A stretch of 6,560 nt of DNA, from the NCBI GenBank assembly GCA_023396115.1, contig JAEWXC010000089.1, positions 1 through 6,560 of the forward strand, written 5' to 3'. This stretch comes from Actinomycetes bacterium (GTDB lineage Bacteria > Actinomycetota > Actinomycetes > Propionibacteriales > Nocardioidaceae). The first letter of the stretch is position 1. Each line of letters starts with the position of its first letter. The notes under the pieces were generated by a model, which was given only the letters and a program-made list of their open reading frames with translations, did not search any database and was not told the DNA's origin. The translations under genes were made by a program, and so were the position numbers. Positions 1-5,747 of the stretch are shown one piece after another.

Positions 1-51
1 CGGGGATCGATGGGTTCATAGGCAGCCACCGCCGCAGCCTCGCGAACGAAG

Positions 52-127
52 TGTCACCACCAAGACCCGCCAAAGTGTCACCGATGTCCTGATGCAGAAC
101 TGTCACCGATGTCCTGAGACATGACAC
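52..127. repeat. Phased TGTCACC repeats, possible insertion-element end
   Basis: TGTCACC occurs at 52-58, 76-82 and 101-107, with starts 24 and 25 bp apart. The last two copies extend to an identical 17-mer, TGTCACCGATGTCCTGA (76-92 and 101-117). The second copy runs into a small palindrome, TGTC-CTGA-GACA (110-121), and an inverted TGACAC (122-127). Repeated TGTCA motifs at a non-coding edge resemble transposase-binding ends of IS481/IS3-like elements, whose termini often begin with TG. No transposase gene lies in the window, so this may be the outer end of an element to the left or a solo scar. That reading is inference; the repeats themselves are directly visible. Nothing else coding is supported in 1-204. 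Confidence 0.45.
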
Positions 128-151
128 CCTTCCTGACCTGCACCAACACCC

Positions 152-181
152 TTGACTCGAACAGGTGTTCGATGCAAGAAT
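152..181 (+). promoter_or_regulatory. Probable promoter of the HNH gene
   Basis: A -35-like TTGACT (152-157) and a -10-like AAGAAT (176-181) are separated by 18 bp. Transcription would start near 188, leaving a leader of about 20 nt before the GTG start. The -35 is close to the housekeeping consensus and the -10 matches TATAAT at four of six positions. The LexA box fills the first part of the spacer and overlaps the last base of the -35, so bound repressor would block RNA polymerase. Confidence 0.45.
157..172. promoter_or_regulatory. LexA (SOS) box
   Basis: TCGAACAGGTGTTCGA is a 16-bp palindrome with 7-bp arms (TCGAACA/TGTTCGA) around a GG centre. It matches the mycobacterial SOS consensus TCGAAC-N4-GTTCGA at every defined position, and the Bacillus-type CGAAC-N4-GTTCG as well. 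It sits inside the promoter of the downstream HNH gene, about 38 bp before the start codon. The expected behaviour is repression by LexA and induction when RecA filaments form on damaged DNA. From memory, several 13E12-family genes of Mycobacterium tuberculosis are preceded by SOS boxes, which supports the assignment. Confidence 0.8.
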
Positions 182-199
182 GAGGGTGTTGACGAGGTG

Positions 200-205
200 A
201 GGAGG
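200..205 (+). promoter_or_regulatory. Ribosome binding site favouring GTG at 211
   Basis: A perfect AGGAGG lies 5 nt before GTG at 211. The in-frame GTG at 205 overlaps this Shine-Dalgarno sequence and would depend on the weaker GAGGTG at 194-199. The two starts differ by two residues. Confidence 0.6.
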
Positions 206-210
206 TGGCC

Positions 211-1443
211 GTGGAGCACCCGATCTGTGCGGTCGCGCACGACCTCGTCGATTCACTGGCGTCGGTCGCACACGCGAACCCGACCTTCATGCAGGCCGAC
301 GAGAAGGCCGTCGCGCTGGTGGAGCTGGCCGAGGTCGAGGCCCGGGTGTGCGAACTCCGTCTCCGGGTCCTGGCTGCTGCCGACGACGTCGCCGAGCAGA
401 CCGGCGCGCGGGACGCCGCGTCCTGGGTCGCACACGCGACGCACTCCTCCGGGAGGGACGCGCGGGCGGACCTGCGGCTCGCTCTCGCGTTGGAGCGACG
501 ACCTCTGCTGGCCGAGGCGTTCCGGGCGGGGGTGGTGAACCGGGCTCAGGCGTCGGTGATCGCGCGGGCCCTCGACGAACTGCCCGACGACTTGGCGCCC
601 GAGACCGTCACGCTGGCGGAGAAGACGCTCGTCGCGGAGGCCGAACACCACGACCCCGCCGCGCTGTTACGACTGGGGCGGCGGATCCTCGACGTCGTGG
701 CCCCAGAGATCGCCGAGGCAGTCGAGGCGCGGCACCTGGCGAACTTGGAGGCCTCCGCCGAGGCACGTATGCGGCTGGGGCTGCGCTCGATGGGTGACGG
801 CACCACGCGGATCAGCGGGTTGCTGCCCGATGCGGACGCGGCCCGACTGGCCACGTACCTGCACGCCTTCACCAACCCGCGACGCGACGAGGCGGGGGCT
901 CAGATACGGAGCACGGTGCCGTACGGGCACCGGGCGGCCCGAGCGTTCTGCCAGTTTCTGGAAACCGTCGACCCGACTCGCCTGCCGGTCCACGGCGGGG
1001 ACGCGACCACGCTGGTCGTGACAATGACCCTCGACGCCCTGCGGTCGGAACTGGGCGCCGCGACGCTCGGGACACCGGCTCCCGACGGCGCAGACCGGAT
1101 CACCGCCACTCAGGCCCGACGGCTGGCCTGCAACGCCCAGATCATCCCGGCCGTGCTCAACGGGGTCGGCGAGGTGCTCGACCTCGGTCGGGCGCAACGG
1201 CTGTTCACCCGAGCCCAACGCAAGGCACTCCTCATCCGGGACAGCACCTGCCGGGCCGACGGGTGTGACATCCCCGGAACCTGGTCCGAGGCCCACCACC
1301 TGGTGCCGTGGTCCCACGGTGGCGCGACGGATCTGGCGAACGCAGTGTTGTTGTGCAACCGGCACCACCACCGGATCCACGACCCGGCCTACGACCACCG
1401 CAGGCTGCCCAACGGGGACCTGCGGTTCCACCGACGGAGCTGA
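211..1443 (+). CDS. HNH endonuclease with DUF222 domain (13E12 repeat family)
   Basis: Predicted 410-aa protein with the two-part layout of the actinobacterial 13E12 family: a long helical, Ala/Arg/Leu-rich DUF222 region (about residues 25-300) and a C-terminal HNH nuclease domain (about 335-395). The HNH part shows Cys347 and Cys352 in a C-x4-C pair, then EAHHLVPWSHGG (His362/His363), Asn377, and CNRHHHRIH with Cys382, His385-387 and His390. This is a complete beta-beta-alpha-metal nuclease core with structural Cys residues, so it is probably catalytically competent. HNH proteins of this type cleave DNA using a divalent metal; the cellular role of the family is not established, and it is often multicopy and mobile. 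GTG at 211 is chosen for its perfect Shine-Dalgarno; GTG at 205 is the alternative. A LexA box in the promoter suggests DNA-damage induction. The gene is full length and uncorrupted, and ends 6 bp from the convergent GNAT gene. Confidence 0.9.
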   Translation: MEHPICAVAHDLVDSLASVAHANPTFMQADEKAVALVELAEVEARVCELRLRVLAAADDVAEQTGARDAASWVAHATHSSGRDARADLRLALALERRPLLAEAFRAGVVNRAQASVIARALDELPDDLAPETVTLAEKTLVAEAEHHDPAALLRLGRRILDVVAPEIAEAVEARHLANLEASAEARMRLGLRSMGDGTTRISGLLPDADAARLATYLHAFTNPRRDEAGAQIRSTVPYGHRAARAFCQFLETVDPTRLPVHGGDATTLVVTMTLDALRSELGAATLGTPAPDGADRITATQARRLACNAQIIPAVLNGVGEVLDLGRAQRLFTRAQRKALLIRDSTCRADGCDIPGTWSEAHHLVPWSHGGATDLANAVLLCNRHHHRIHDPAYDHRRLPNGDLRFHRRS

Positions 1444-1449
1444 GCGGGC

Positions 1450-2034
1450 TCAGAGCATCCGGCGCACCACGAGCCGCGGCATCTTGCTGGCGACCGCGTC
1501 GGTGACCCCGACCTGCTCGAACCCGGCCGCCGCGAACATGGCCAGCGTCCCGACGAACGCCATGGTCAGGTCCATCCGCCCGCCCTGGGTGTCCACCGGG
1601 TAGGCCTCGACGGCCGGCGCACCCTGGCTGCGGGCGTACTCCACGGCGCCCTCGATCAGGTGCCGGGTGACGCCCTGACGGCGGTGCCCACCACGGACCA
1701 CGACGCAGATGATCGACCAGACGGGCAGGTCGTCGACGGGCCGGATCAGCTTCGACCGGCTGAGCCGGGTGTTGTGGGCGCGCGGCCCGATGCTGCACCA
1801 GCCGACCGGCACGCCGTCGCGGTAGGTCACCACGCCCTGTGGCTCCCGCTCGGTGAGCGCGCGCATGGCGGCGGCGCGGTCGGGGCCCAGGTCGGCGATC
1901 TCCCCGGCGGTGCAGCGGTGCGAGAGGCACCAGCAGTGGGTGGCGCGCCGGTTCGGGTTGATCACGTCCGCGAAGTCGTCGAATCGCTCGGGGGTGACGG
2001 GGTGGGTGTCCCACCGCACGGGCTGGTCGCTCAT
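1450..2034 (-). CDS. GNAT-family N-acetyltransferase
   Basis: Predicted 194-aa cytoplasmic protein of the GNAT fold, which transfers an acetyl group from acetyl-CoA to an amine; the substrate is not predictable here. The acetyl-CoA motif A is visible as WSIICVVVRGGHRRQGVTRHL (residues 106-126): a beta strand followed by R118-R-Q-G-V-T123, a slightly divergent R/Q-x-x-G-x-G/A loop. The C-terminal strand-helix (MAFVGTLAMFAAAGFEQV, 158-175) is the usual GNAT motif B region ending in GFE. The N-terminal half has a Cys-rich patch, CWCLSHRC (34-41), resembling the CWC-type segment of many uncharacterised actinobacterial GNATs. ATG at 2034 is used; no clear Shine-Dalgarno precedes it, so a leaderless or weakly initiated message is possible. 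It diverges from the SDR gene across 70 bp and converges on the HNH gene. Family assignment is firm; function is unknown. Confidence 0.88.
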   Translation of the reverse strand: MSDQPVRWDTHPVTPERFDDFADVINPNRRATHCWCLSHRCTAGEIADLGPDRAAAMRALTEREPQGVVTYRDGVPVGWCSIGPRAHNTRLSRSKLIRPVDDLPVWSIICVVVRGGHRRQGVTRHLIEGAVEYARSQGAPAVEAYPVDTQGGRMDLTMAFVGTLAMFAAAGFEQVGVTDAVASKMPRLVVRRML

Positions 2035-2041
2035 GAGGGCA

Positions 2042-2069
2042 TCGAACCAGCCACCACCCCCACTAGGCT
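2042..2069 (+). promoter_or_regulatory. Possible promoter of the SDR gene
   Basis: A TCGAAC (2042-2047) and TAGGCT (2064-2069) pair with a 16-bp spacer would start transcription near 2076, leaving a leader of about 29 nt. The TAnnnT -10 form and poor -35 are typical of actinobacteria, but the match is weak and based on inspection only. Confidence 0.3.
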
Positions 2070-2093
2070 GGGTCCGACCCGGTCCCCCACCTC

Positions 2094-2098
2094 AGGAG
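2094..2098 (+). promoter_or_regulatory. Ribosome binding site deciding the SDR start at GTG 2105
   Basis: AGGAG lies 6 nt before GTG 2105, directly ahead of the Rossmann beta strand. It marks the true start although the reading frame is open back to 1853. Confidence 0.7.
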
Positions 2099-2104
2099 CC
2101 CTGC

Positions 2105-2770
2105 GTGCGCGTCGTCATCTTCGGTGCCTCCGGCATGATCGGTCAGGGCGTCCTGGCCCGGGCCCTGGCCGCCCCCGACGTCACCGACGTCCTCGCCGTG
2201 GTGCGTCGCCCGCTCGGCACCTCGCACGCCAAGCTCCGCGAGGTCACCCACACCGACTTCACCGACTACTCCACGTTGGCCGAGGAGTTCGCGAGCACGG
2301 ACGCGCTGCTCTTCTGCCTGGGCACGACCTCGTTCCGCACCAGCGAGGCCGACTACGCCGTCGTGCACCACGACTACCCGGTCGCCGCAGCCCGGGCGCT
2401 GCACGCCGCGAACCCGGAGGCGGCCTTCTCGTTCGTCACCGGTGAGGGCTCGGACCGCACCGAACGCGGCCGGGTGATGTGGGCACGGGTCCGCGGGCGC
2501 GCCGAGAACACGGTGCTGGCCCTCTCGCCGCGGTTCCGCACGTTCCGTCCGGGCTTCATCCAGCCCCTCGACGGCGCCCGCTCGCAGACGCCCCTGTACG
2601 CCGGGCTCTACCGCGTCGTCGGTGGTCTCTTCCCCCTGCTCGAGCGGGTGGCGCCGGACAAGGTCACCACGACGCGTCGTCTGGGTGAGGCGATGCTCGC
2701 GGTCTCCCGCCCGGGCTCGGATGCTCCCCAGGAGATGGAGATCGTCGACATCAACCGCTGGGGCTCCTGA
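2105..2770 (+). CDS. Atypical SDR / NAD(P)H-binding oxidoreductase-like protein
   Basis: Predicted 221-aa Rossmann-fold protein. The N-terminus MRVVIFGASGMIG (1-13) carries the GxxGxxG dinucleotide motif (G7-A-S-G10-M-I-G13) straight after the start, and Arg34-Arg35 at the end of beta-2 suggests NADPH. CLGTTSFRTSEADYAVVH (71-88) and FSFVTGEGSD (108-117) are the equivalents of the family's central strands. It resembles the YwnB/HTATIP2-like NAD(P)-binding group (about 210-240 aa). The usual Y-x3-K catalytic pair is not obvious: the expected place reads MWARVRGRAE (125-134), with Trp/Arg where Tyr/Lys would sit. It may therefore be a redox sensor or regulatory dinucleotide binder rather than a dehydrogenase, which is inference. 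The frame extends upstream to 1853, but that stretch overlaps the GNAT gene; the GTG with a good Shine-Dalgarno is preferred. The substrate is unknown. Confidence 0.85.
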   Translation: MRVVIFGASGMIGQGVLARALAAPDVTDVLAVVRRPLGTSHAKLREVTHTDFTDYSTLAEEFASTDALLFCLGTTSFRTSEADYAVVHHDYPVAAARALHAANPEAAFSFVTGEGSDRTERGRVMWARVRGRAENTVLALSPRFRTFRPGFIQPLDGARSQTPLYAGLYRVVGGLFPLLERVAPDKVTTTRRLGEAMLAVSRPGSDAPQEMEIVDINRWGS

Positions 2771-2828
2771 CCCCGCTCCCCCACTGGTTGTAACGCGCAG
2801 TTAGTTGGTCTGACCGTCCGGCATGCCA

Positions 2829-2925
2829 GCGCGTTGGAACCCGTAGCGGCGCGTTCGATCGCTCGCGGCGCGTTGGATCCCGTGGCGGCGCGTTGGATCG
2901 CTTCCAGCGCGTTGGATCCCGGTCG
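2829..2925. repeat. Five tandem 19/20-bp GCGCGTT repeats
   Basis: Five units begin at 2829, 2849, 2868, 2888 and 2907, with spacings of 20, 19, 20 and 19 bp. Each starts GCGCGTTSGA; four read GCGCGTTGGA. The tails alternate between type A (CCCGTRGCG, units 1 and 3, with unit 5 similar) and type B (CGCT-xx-CG/CA, units 2 and 4), giving a 39-bp higher-order period. An isolated inverted copy of the core, AACGCGC, lies at 2792-2798 next to a T/A-rich stretch. The array fills most of the gap between the SDR stop and the convergent siderophore-interacting protein stop. No coding or known RNA family is recognised. It could be an intergenic repeat family, a protein-binding array or a transcription-end structure. 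Confidence 0.75.
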
Positions 2926-2954
2926 AGCCCCGGATCGAGGACCGCGCGGGTGGC

Positions 2955-3758
2955 TCAGTCGAAAGTCTCGGCGTTGGTCTCGCGCACGAACGCTGCCTTG
3001 ACGCTGCGCCAGGCCTCGTCGTCCATCCCGCGGCACCAGTAGGGCGAGCAGGAGAGGTGGTCGGCGTCGACCCGACGTTCGGCCAGCAGCACCCGGCGCA
3101 CGTTCCGGGTCTCGGTGGCCTCGCCGTGCACGAAGGCGCTCAGCACGCCGTCGGGGCGGGGCAGCGCGGCGACCGCGTCGGCGAGCAGGTGGCTCGGGTC
3201 GGCGTGGCCGGCGCGGTGCACCCAGTGCACGGTCAGGTCGCCGGGCGAGGTGAGCGGGATCTGGCCGGCCGTGTCCTCGACCTCGACCACCACGGCGACC
3301 GGGCGGCCGGGCGCGACAGCTTCAGCGCAGACGGCGATCGCCGGGAGTGCCGACTCGTCGCCGACGAAGAGGTAGGTGTCGGCGTCGGCGTGCGGGGTGT
3401 AGTCGCCACCCGGACCCCGGAACTGGAGCCGGTCCCCCACCTGCGCCTCCGCGGCCCAGCGGCCGGCGAACCCGACGTCACCGTGCGAGGCGATGTCGAG
3501 GGTGAGGTGCCCGGCCTCGGCGTCCCAGGCGCGCACGGTGATCCGCCGCGGATAGGGGCGCTGGTCGCGGGGCAGGTCGCGCTGGGCGGCCTCGTCGAAC
3601 GGCACGGCCGGAGTCGCTCCCGCGGGCCAGAAGGAGCAGTTGACGTACTGGTCCGCCGCCTCGGCCGGGGTGAACCCGGTCAGCCCCTCACCGCCCAGGA
3701 CGACCCTGACCAGTTGCGGGGTCAGCCGCCGGGTGAACACCACTTCTCCGTACACCAC
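2955..3758 (-). CDS. Siderophore-interacting protein (FAD-dependent ferric-siderophore reductase)
   Basis: Predicted 267-aa cytoplasmic flavoprotein of the SIP/ViuB family, which takes electrons from NAD(P)H through FAD to reduce Fe(III) in an imported siderophore and release Fe(II). The FAD-binding domain (about 1-122) shows YPRRITVRAWD (69-79), the flavin-contacting R-x-Y/I-T-x-R motif, then LDIASHGDVGFAGRWA (87-102) and GDRLQFRGPGG (108-118). The NAD(P)H domain (about 125-260) has YLFVGDESALPAI (129-141), the characteristic HGEATETRNVRR (211-222) and the C-terminal YWCRGMDDEAW (240-250), where the family usually has YW-x-R-G. Length is normal and all core motifs are present. Start: GTG 3758 is only 3 nt after AGGAG; the next codon, GTG 3755, is 6 nt away and equally possible. 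An IdeR-like box covers the leader, implying iron repression. It lies downstream of the lipoprotein gene on the same strand but has its own operator. Confidence 0.93.
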   Translation of the reverse strand: MVYGEVVFTRRLTPQLVRVVLGGEGLTGFTPAEAADQYVNCSFWPAGATPAVPFDEAAQRDLPRDQRPYPRRITVRAWDAEAGHLTLDIASHGDVGFAGRWAAEAQVGDRLQFRGPGGDYTPHADADTYLFVGDESALPAIAVCAEAVAPGRPVAVVVEVEDTAGQIPLTSPGDLTVHWVHRAGHADPSHLLADAVAALPRPDGVLSAFVHGEATETRNVRRVLLAERRVDADHLSCSPYWCRGMDDEAWRSVKAAFVRETNAETFD

Positions 3759-3765
3759 GCACTCC

Positions 3766-3784
3766 TCAGGTTAGGTGCACCTAA
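3766..3784. promoter_or_regulatory. IdeR/DtxR iron box
   Basis: TCAGGTTAGGTGCACCTAA matches the IdeR/DtxR 19-mer TTAGGTTAGGCTAACCTAA at 15 of 19 positions, with mismatches at position 2 and the central three. It contains a perfect 16-bp palindrome, GTTAGGTGCACCTAAC (3770-3785). It begins 8 bp upstream of the GTG 3758 start of the siderophore-interacting protein and overlaps its Shine-Dalgarno. Fe(II)-loaded IdeR bound here would block a short-leader transcript. The only gene reading away from the box is the minus-strand one, so that is the evident target. Confidence 0.8.
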
Positions 3785-3826
3785 CTTAACGGATCGGCGG
3801 TGGGGAGGGTGGCCTGCCCCCGCGAC

Positions 3827-4561
3827 CTACTGTTCGCAGGCGACGCCGTCGCCGTCCCGGTCGAGGTCGCGGCTGTAGCCGGGGTCACCGACGTGGATCG
3901 GGGCAGCGCCGGCCGCTTCCACGGCCGAGCAGTTGGCGTAGTGGACGTGTTGCGCAGCCTGCTCGGCTGCCTCCTGCGCGGCTGCCTCCTGGCGCGCCTT
4001 CTCCCGTGCCTTCTGCCGCTCCTTCCGAGCCGCGCGCCGCTGGCGACGGGCCTCGGCCTCCAACTCCTCGGCACGCTGGGCGGTCTGGGCCTCGTGGAAG
4101 GAGGTGAACTCGGGGCAGACGGTGGTCACGGTTGCGTCGAGGACCGCCACGGCCTGGGCGTAGGACGGGGCAGCCGGCAACCCGAAGGCGGCAGCGAGGA
4201 CGCCGGTGCGTCGGTCGAGCTTCTTCTCCGCCGCCAGGAGTGCGCAGGACCGCAGTGCCCCCGACAGTCCCTGCACCCGGCGCGGCTTGAGCGCCAGCGC
4301 CGCAGCGACCGCGGCCACGTACGCGGACTCGTCCTCGGTGTAGTGGACCGTCCACTGCTGCTCCGGCGTCAGCGGCTCCGGGGTGGGCGACTCGGTCGGG
4401 GTCTGGCTCGGGGACCGGGTGGGGTCCGGAACCGTCGAGGAGGCAGCCACCGGGGAGGGTTCGTCCCGGCCTGCTTGCCCGTCCGCACCGCACGCTCCAC
4501 ACAGCAGTGCACCCGTCAGGAGTGCCGCCACGACACCCAGCGTCCCCGTTCGCACGGCCAT
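3827..4561 (-). CDS. Secreted lipoprotein with C-terminal excalibur calcium-binding domain
   Basis: Predicted 244-aa exported protein. Residues 1-24 look like a lipoprotein signal: Arg4, a hydrophobic core (LGVVAALLTGALL, 8-20) and a lipobox-like CGAC with Cys24 as the lipidated residue; the Cys at -3 is unusual. A Ser/Thr/Pro-rich linker (35-66) follows, then a small helical domain (about 67-155) with Cys106 and Cys149 that could form a disulfide. Next comes a strongly charged Glu/Arg/Lys/Ala helix, probably coiled coil (156-204). The C-terminus is an excalibur motif: YANCSAVEAAG (208-218), GDPGY (225-229) and the D-x-D-x-D-G-D calcium loop at Asp232/234/236/238 followed by Cys242-Glu243. 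ATG 4561 is chosen because it opens the signal peptide; the frame is open to 5038, but that part overlaps the divergent PLP gene. GTG 4579 is an alternative. A TACCCT (4574-4569) close to the ATG may be the -10 of a near-leaderless message. Its role is unknown; it is probably cell-surface anchored. Confidence 0.88.
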   Translation of the reverse strand: MAVRTGTLGVVAALLTGALLCGACGADGQAGRDEPSPVAASSTVPDPTRSPSQTPTESPTPEPLTPEQQWTVHYTEDESAYVAAVAAALALKPRRVQGLSGALRSCALLAAEKKLDRRTGVLAAAFGLPAAPSYAQAVAVLDATVTTVCPEFTSFHEAQTAQRAEELEAEARRQRRAARKERQKAREKARQEAAAQEAAEQAAQHVHYANCSAVEAAGAAPIHVGDPGYSRDLDRDGDGVACEQ

Positions 4562-4630
4562 GCCCAGCAGGGTAGGCACGACACCGGGGCTCGCGGGGCG
4601 GATCTGCGCAAACACATCCCGCCGCGGAGC

Positions 4631-4663
4631 CGGTACCTGTGGGTCGGTCACCTGTGCTTGACT
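4631..4663 (+). promoter_or_regulatory. Direct repeats and -35-like element upstream of the PLP gene
   Basis: CGGT-ACCTGTG (4631-4641) and CGGTC-ACCTGTG (4645-4656) form an imperfect direct repeat with ACCTGTG cores 15 bp apart, directly before a -35-like TTGACT (4658-4663). No convincing -10 appears 16-19 bp further on. The arrangement would suit an activator or repressor acting on the PLP-enzyme operon, but this is inference. No IdeR-like 19-mer is visible in 4562-4721. Confidence 0.3.
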
Positions 4664-4721
4664 GCGCCACGCACGCCGCCGCAGAAGCCGACAGACCCTG
4701 GTCACCAGGAGATCGCGACCC

Positions 4722-5747
4722 ATGAATCTTCCGCCCCGCCTGCACGAATCCTTCGTCGCCTCCCCGGCGACCACACTGGGCCGCCTCCTGCCCGACTCGG
4801 CCGCCCCGGTCGTGGCGAAACTGGAGAGCCAGCAGATCTCCGGCAGCGCCAAGGAGCGCACCGCCACCTTCCTGCTCGACGGGTTGGAGCGTGACGGCCT
4901 GCTCCACCCCGGGGCGACGGTCGTCGAGTCCACCTCGGGCAACCTGGGGGTGGCGCTCTCGCGGCTCTGTGCGCTGCGGGGGCTCCGCTTCGTGGCGGTC
5001 GTCGACGAACGGGTCAACGAGACGACCGTGCGAACCATGTGCGCCCACGGCGCCGAGGTGGTCCGCGTCGCCCCGCCGCCCGGCGAGGACCTGCTCGTGG
5101 CCCGGGTCGCTCGGGTGCATCAACTTCTCGACGAGATCCCCGGCGCCGTGAGCGTGAACCAGTACGAGAACCCCGACAACCCCCGCGCCCACGCCGAGAC
5201 GACGGTCCCCGAGCTGGTCGAGGCACTCGGCCGCCCGCCGAGCCACCTGTACGTGGCCACCAGCACGGTCGGCACGATGCTCGGTTGTCAGCAGGCGATC
5301 GAGCGCGAGGGATGGTCGACCCGGCTGGTCGGTGTCGACGCGGAGGGTTCGGTCCTCTTCGGTGGGCGTGCGGGCCGGCGGAAGCTTCCGGGCCTGGGCG
5401 CCGGCTTCGTCTCCGCCCACGGTCGCGCCGTCCGCCCGCACCGCGTCGTCCGGATCCCGGAGTGGGAGATGGTGCTGGGCTGCCGGTGGATGGCGCGGCG
5501 CGAGGGACTGCTCGTGGGTGCCTCCACCGGGGCGATCGTGGCGGCGCTGGCCCGGGAGGCCCACACCTTCACCAGTCGCGACCTGGTGGCGCGGGTGGTC
5601 CACGACAGTGGGGGTCCCTACCTGGACACCGTCTTCGACGACGACTGGGTGCGTCGGGAGGTCGCCGACGGGGAGCGGGCGTTGACCCACACGGGTGACT
5701 CGTGGCCGGTGGCCGAGGAGGCCGAACCGTCGCTGAGGCCGGCGTGA
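4722..5747 (+). CDS. PLP-dependent cysteine synthase-family enzyme, SbnA-like (siderophore precursor synthesis)
   Basis: Predicted 341-aa fold-type II PLP enzyme. Lys44 in ISGSAKER (40-46) is the expected Schiff-base lysine. ESTSGNLG (69-76) is the substrate/cofactor loop with Asn74. ATSTVGTMLG (179-188) is the phosphate-binding loop, reading STVGT where true cysteine synthases have GTGGT. VGASTGA (265-271) supplies the Ser (268) near the pyridine nitrogen. The family makes beta-substituted alanines from O-acetyl- or O-phosphoserine. The ESTSGN motif, altered phosphate loop and NQYENPDN segment (146-153) fit SbnA, which joins O-phosphoserine and glutamate on the way to 2,3-diaminopropionate, better than CysK. 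The related rhizobial Y4xP, recalled from memory, also lies in an IucA/IucC-type cluster. ATG 4722 has AGGAG 10 nt upstream. The stop overlaps the next gene's GTG by 4 nt, implying translational coupling. Family is firm; the exact reaction is inferred. Confidence 0.85.
   Translation: MNLPPRLHESFVASPATTLGRLLPDSAAPVVAKLESQQISGSAKERTATFLLDGLERDGLLHPGATVVESTSGNLGVALSRLCALRGLRFVAVVDERVNETTVRTMCAHGAEVVRVAPPPGEDLLVARVARVHQLLDEIPGAVSVNQYENPDNPRAHAETTVPELVEALGRPPSHLYVATSTVGTMLGCQQAIEREGWSTRLVGVDAEGSVLFGGRAGRRKLPGLGAGFVSAHGRAVRPHRVVRIPEWEMVLGCRWMARREGLLVGASTGAIVAALAREAHTFTSRDLVARVVHDSGGPYLDTVFDDDWVRREVADGERALTHTGDSWPVAEEAEPSLRPA

Noticed and set aside
1853..2104. Upstream extension of the SDR reading frame
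   Set aside because: It overlaps the GNAT coding region on the other strand, has no Rossmann content and is followed by a well-placed Shine-Dalgarno and GTG at 2105.
2829..2925. CRISPR array
   Set aside because: The units are tandem with only 7-10 bp of variable tail each, with no spacer-length unique sequence and no cas genes.
2920..2944. CGGTC...GACCG as a terminator hairpin between the convergent genes
   Set aside because: The stem is only 5 bp with a 15-nt loop and no T tract, too weak to call.
2608..3036. Minus-strand frame of 142 aa with a 13-residue repeat (GSNA-x2-AI-x-RAAT)
   Set aside because: The 39-bp DNA repeat keeps the frame open, since 39 is divisible by 3. The frame overlaps the 3' ends of two well-supported genes and resembles no protein.
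3800..3824. G-rich/C-rich stretch after the lipoprotein stop as a terminator
   Set aside because: The pairing is imperfect and there is no T tract; base composition alone explains it.
4562..5038. N-terminal extension of the lipoprotein frame
   Set aside because: It would place the signal peptide in the middle of the protein and lies antisense to the PLP enzyme gene.
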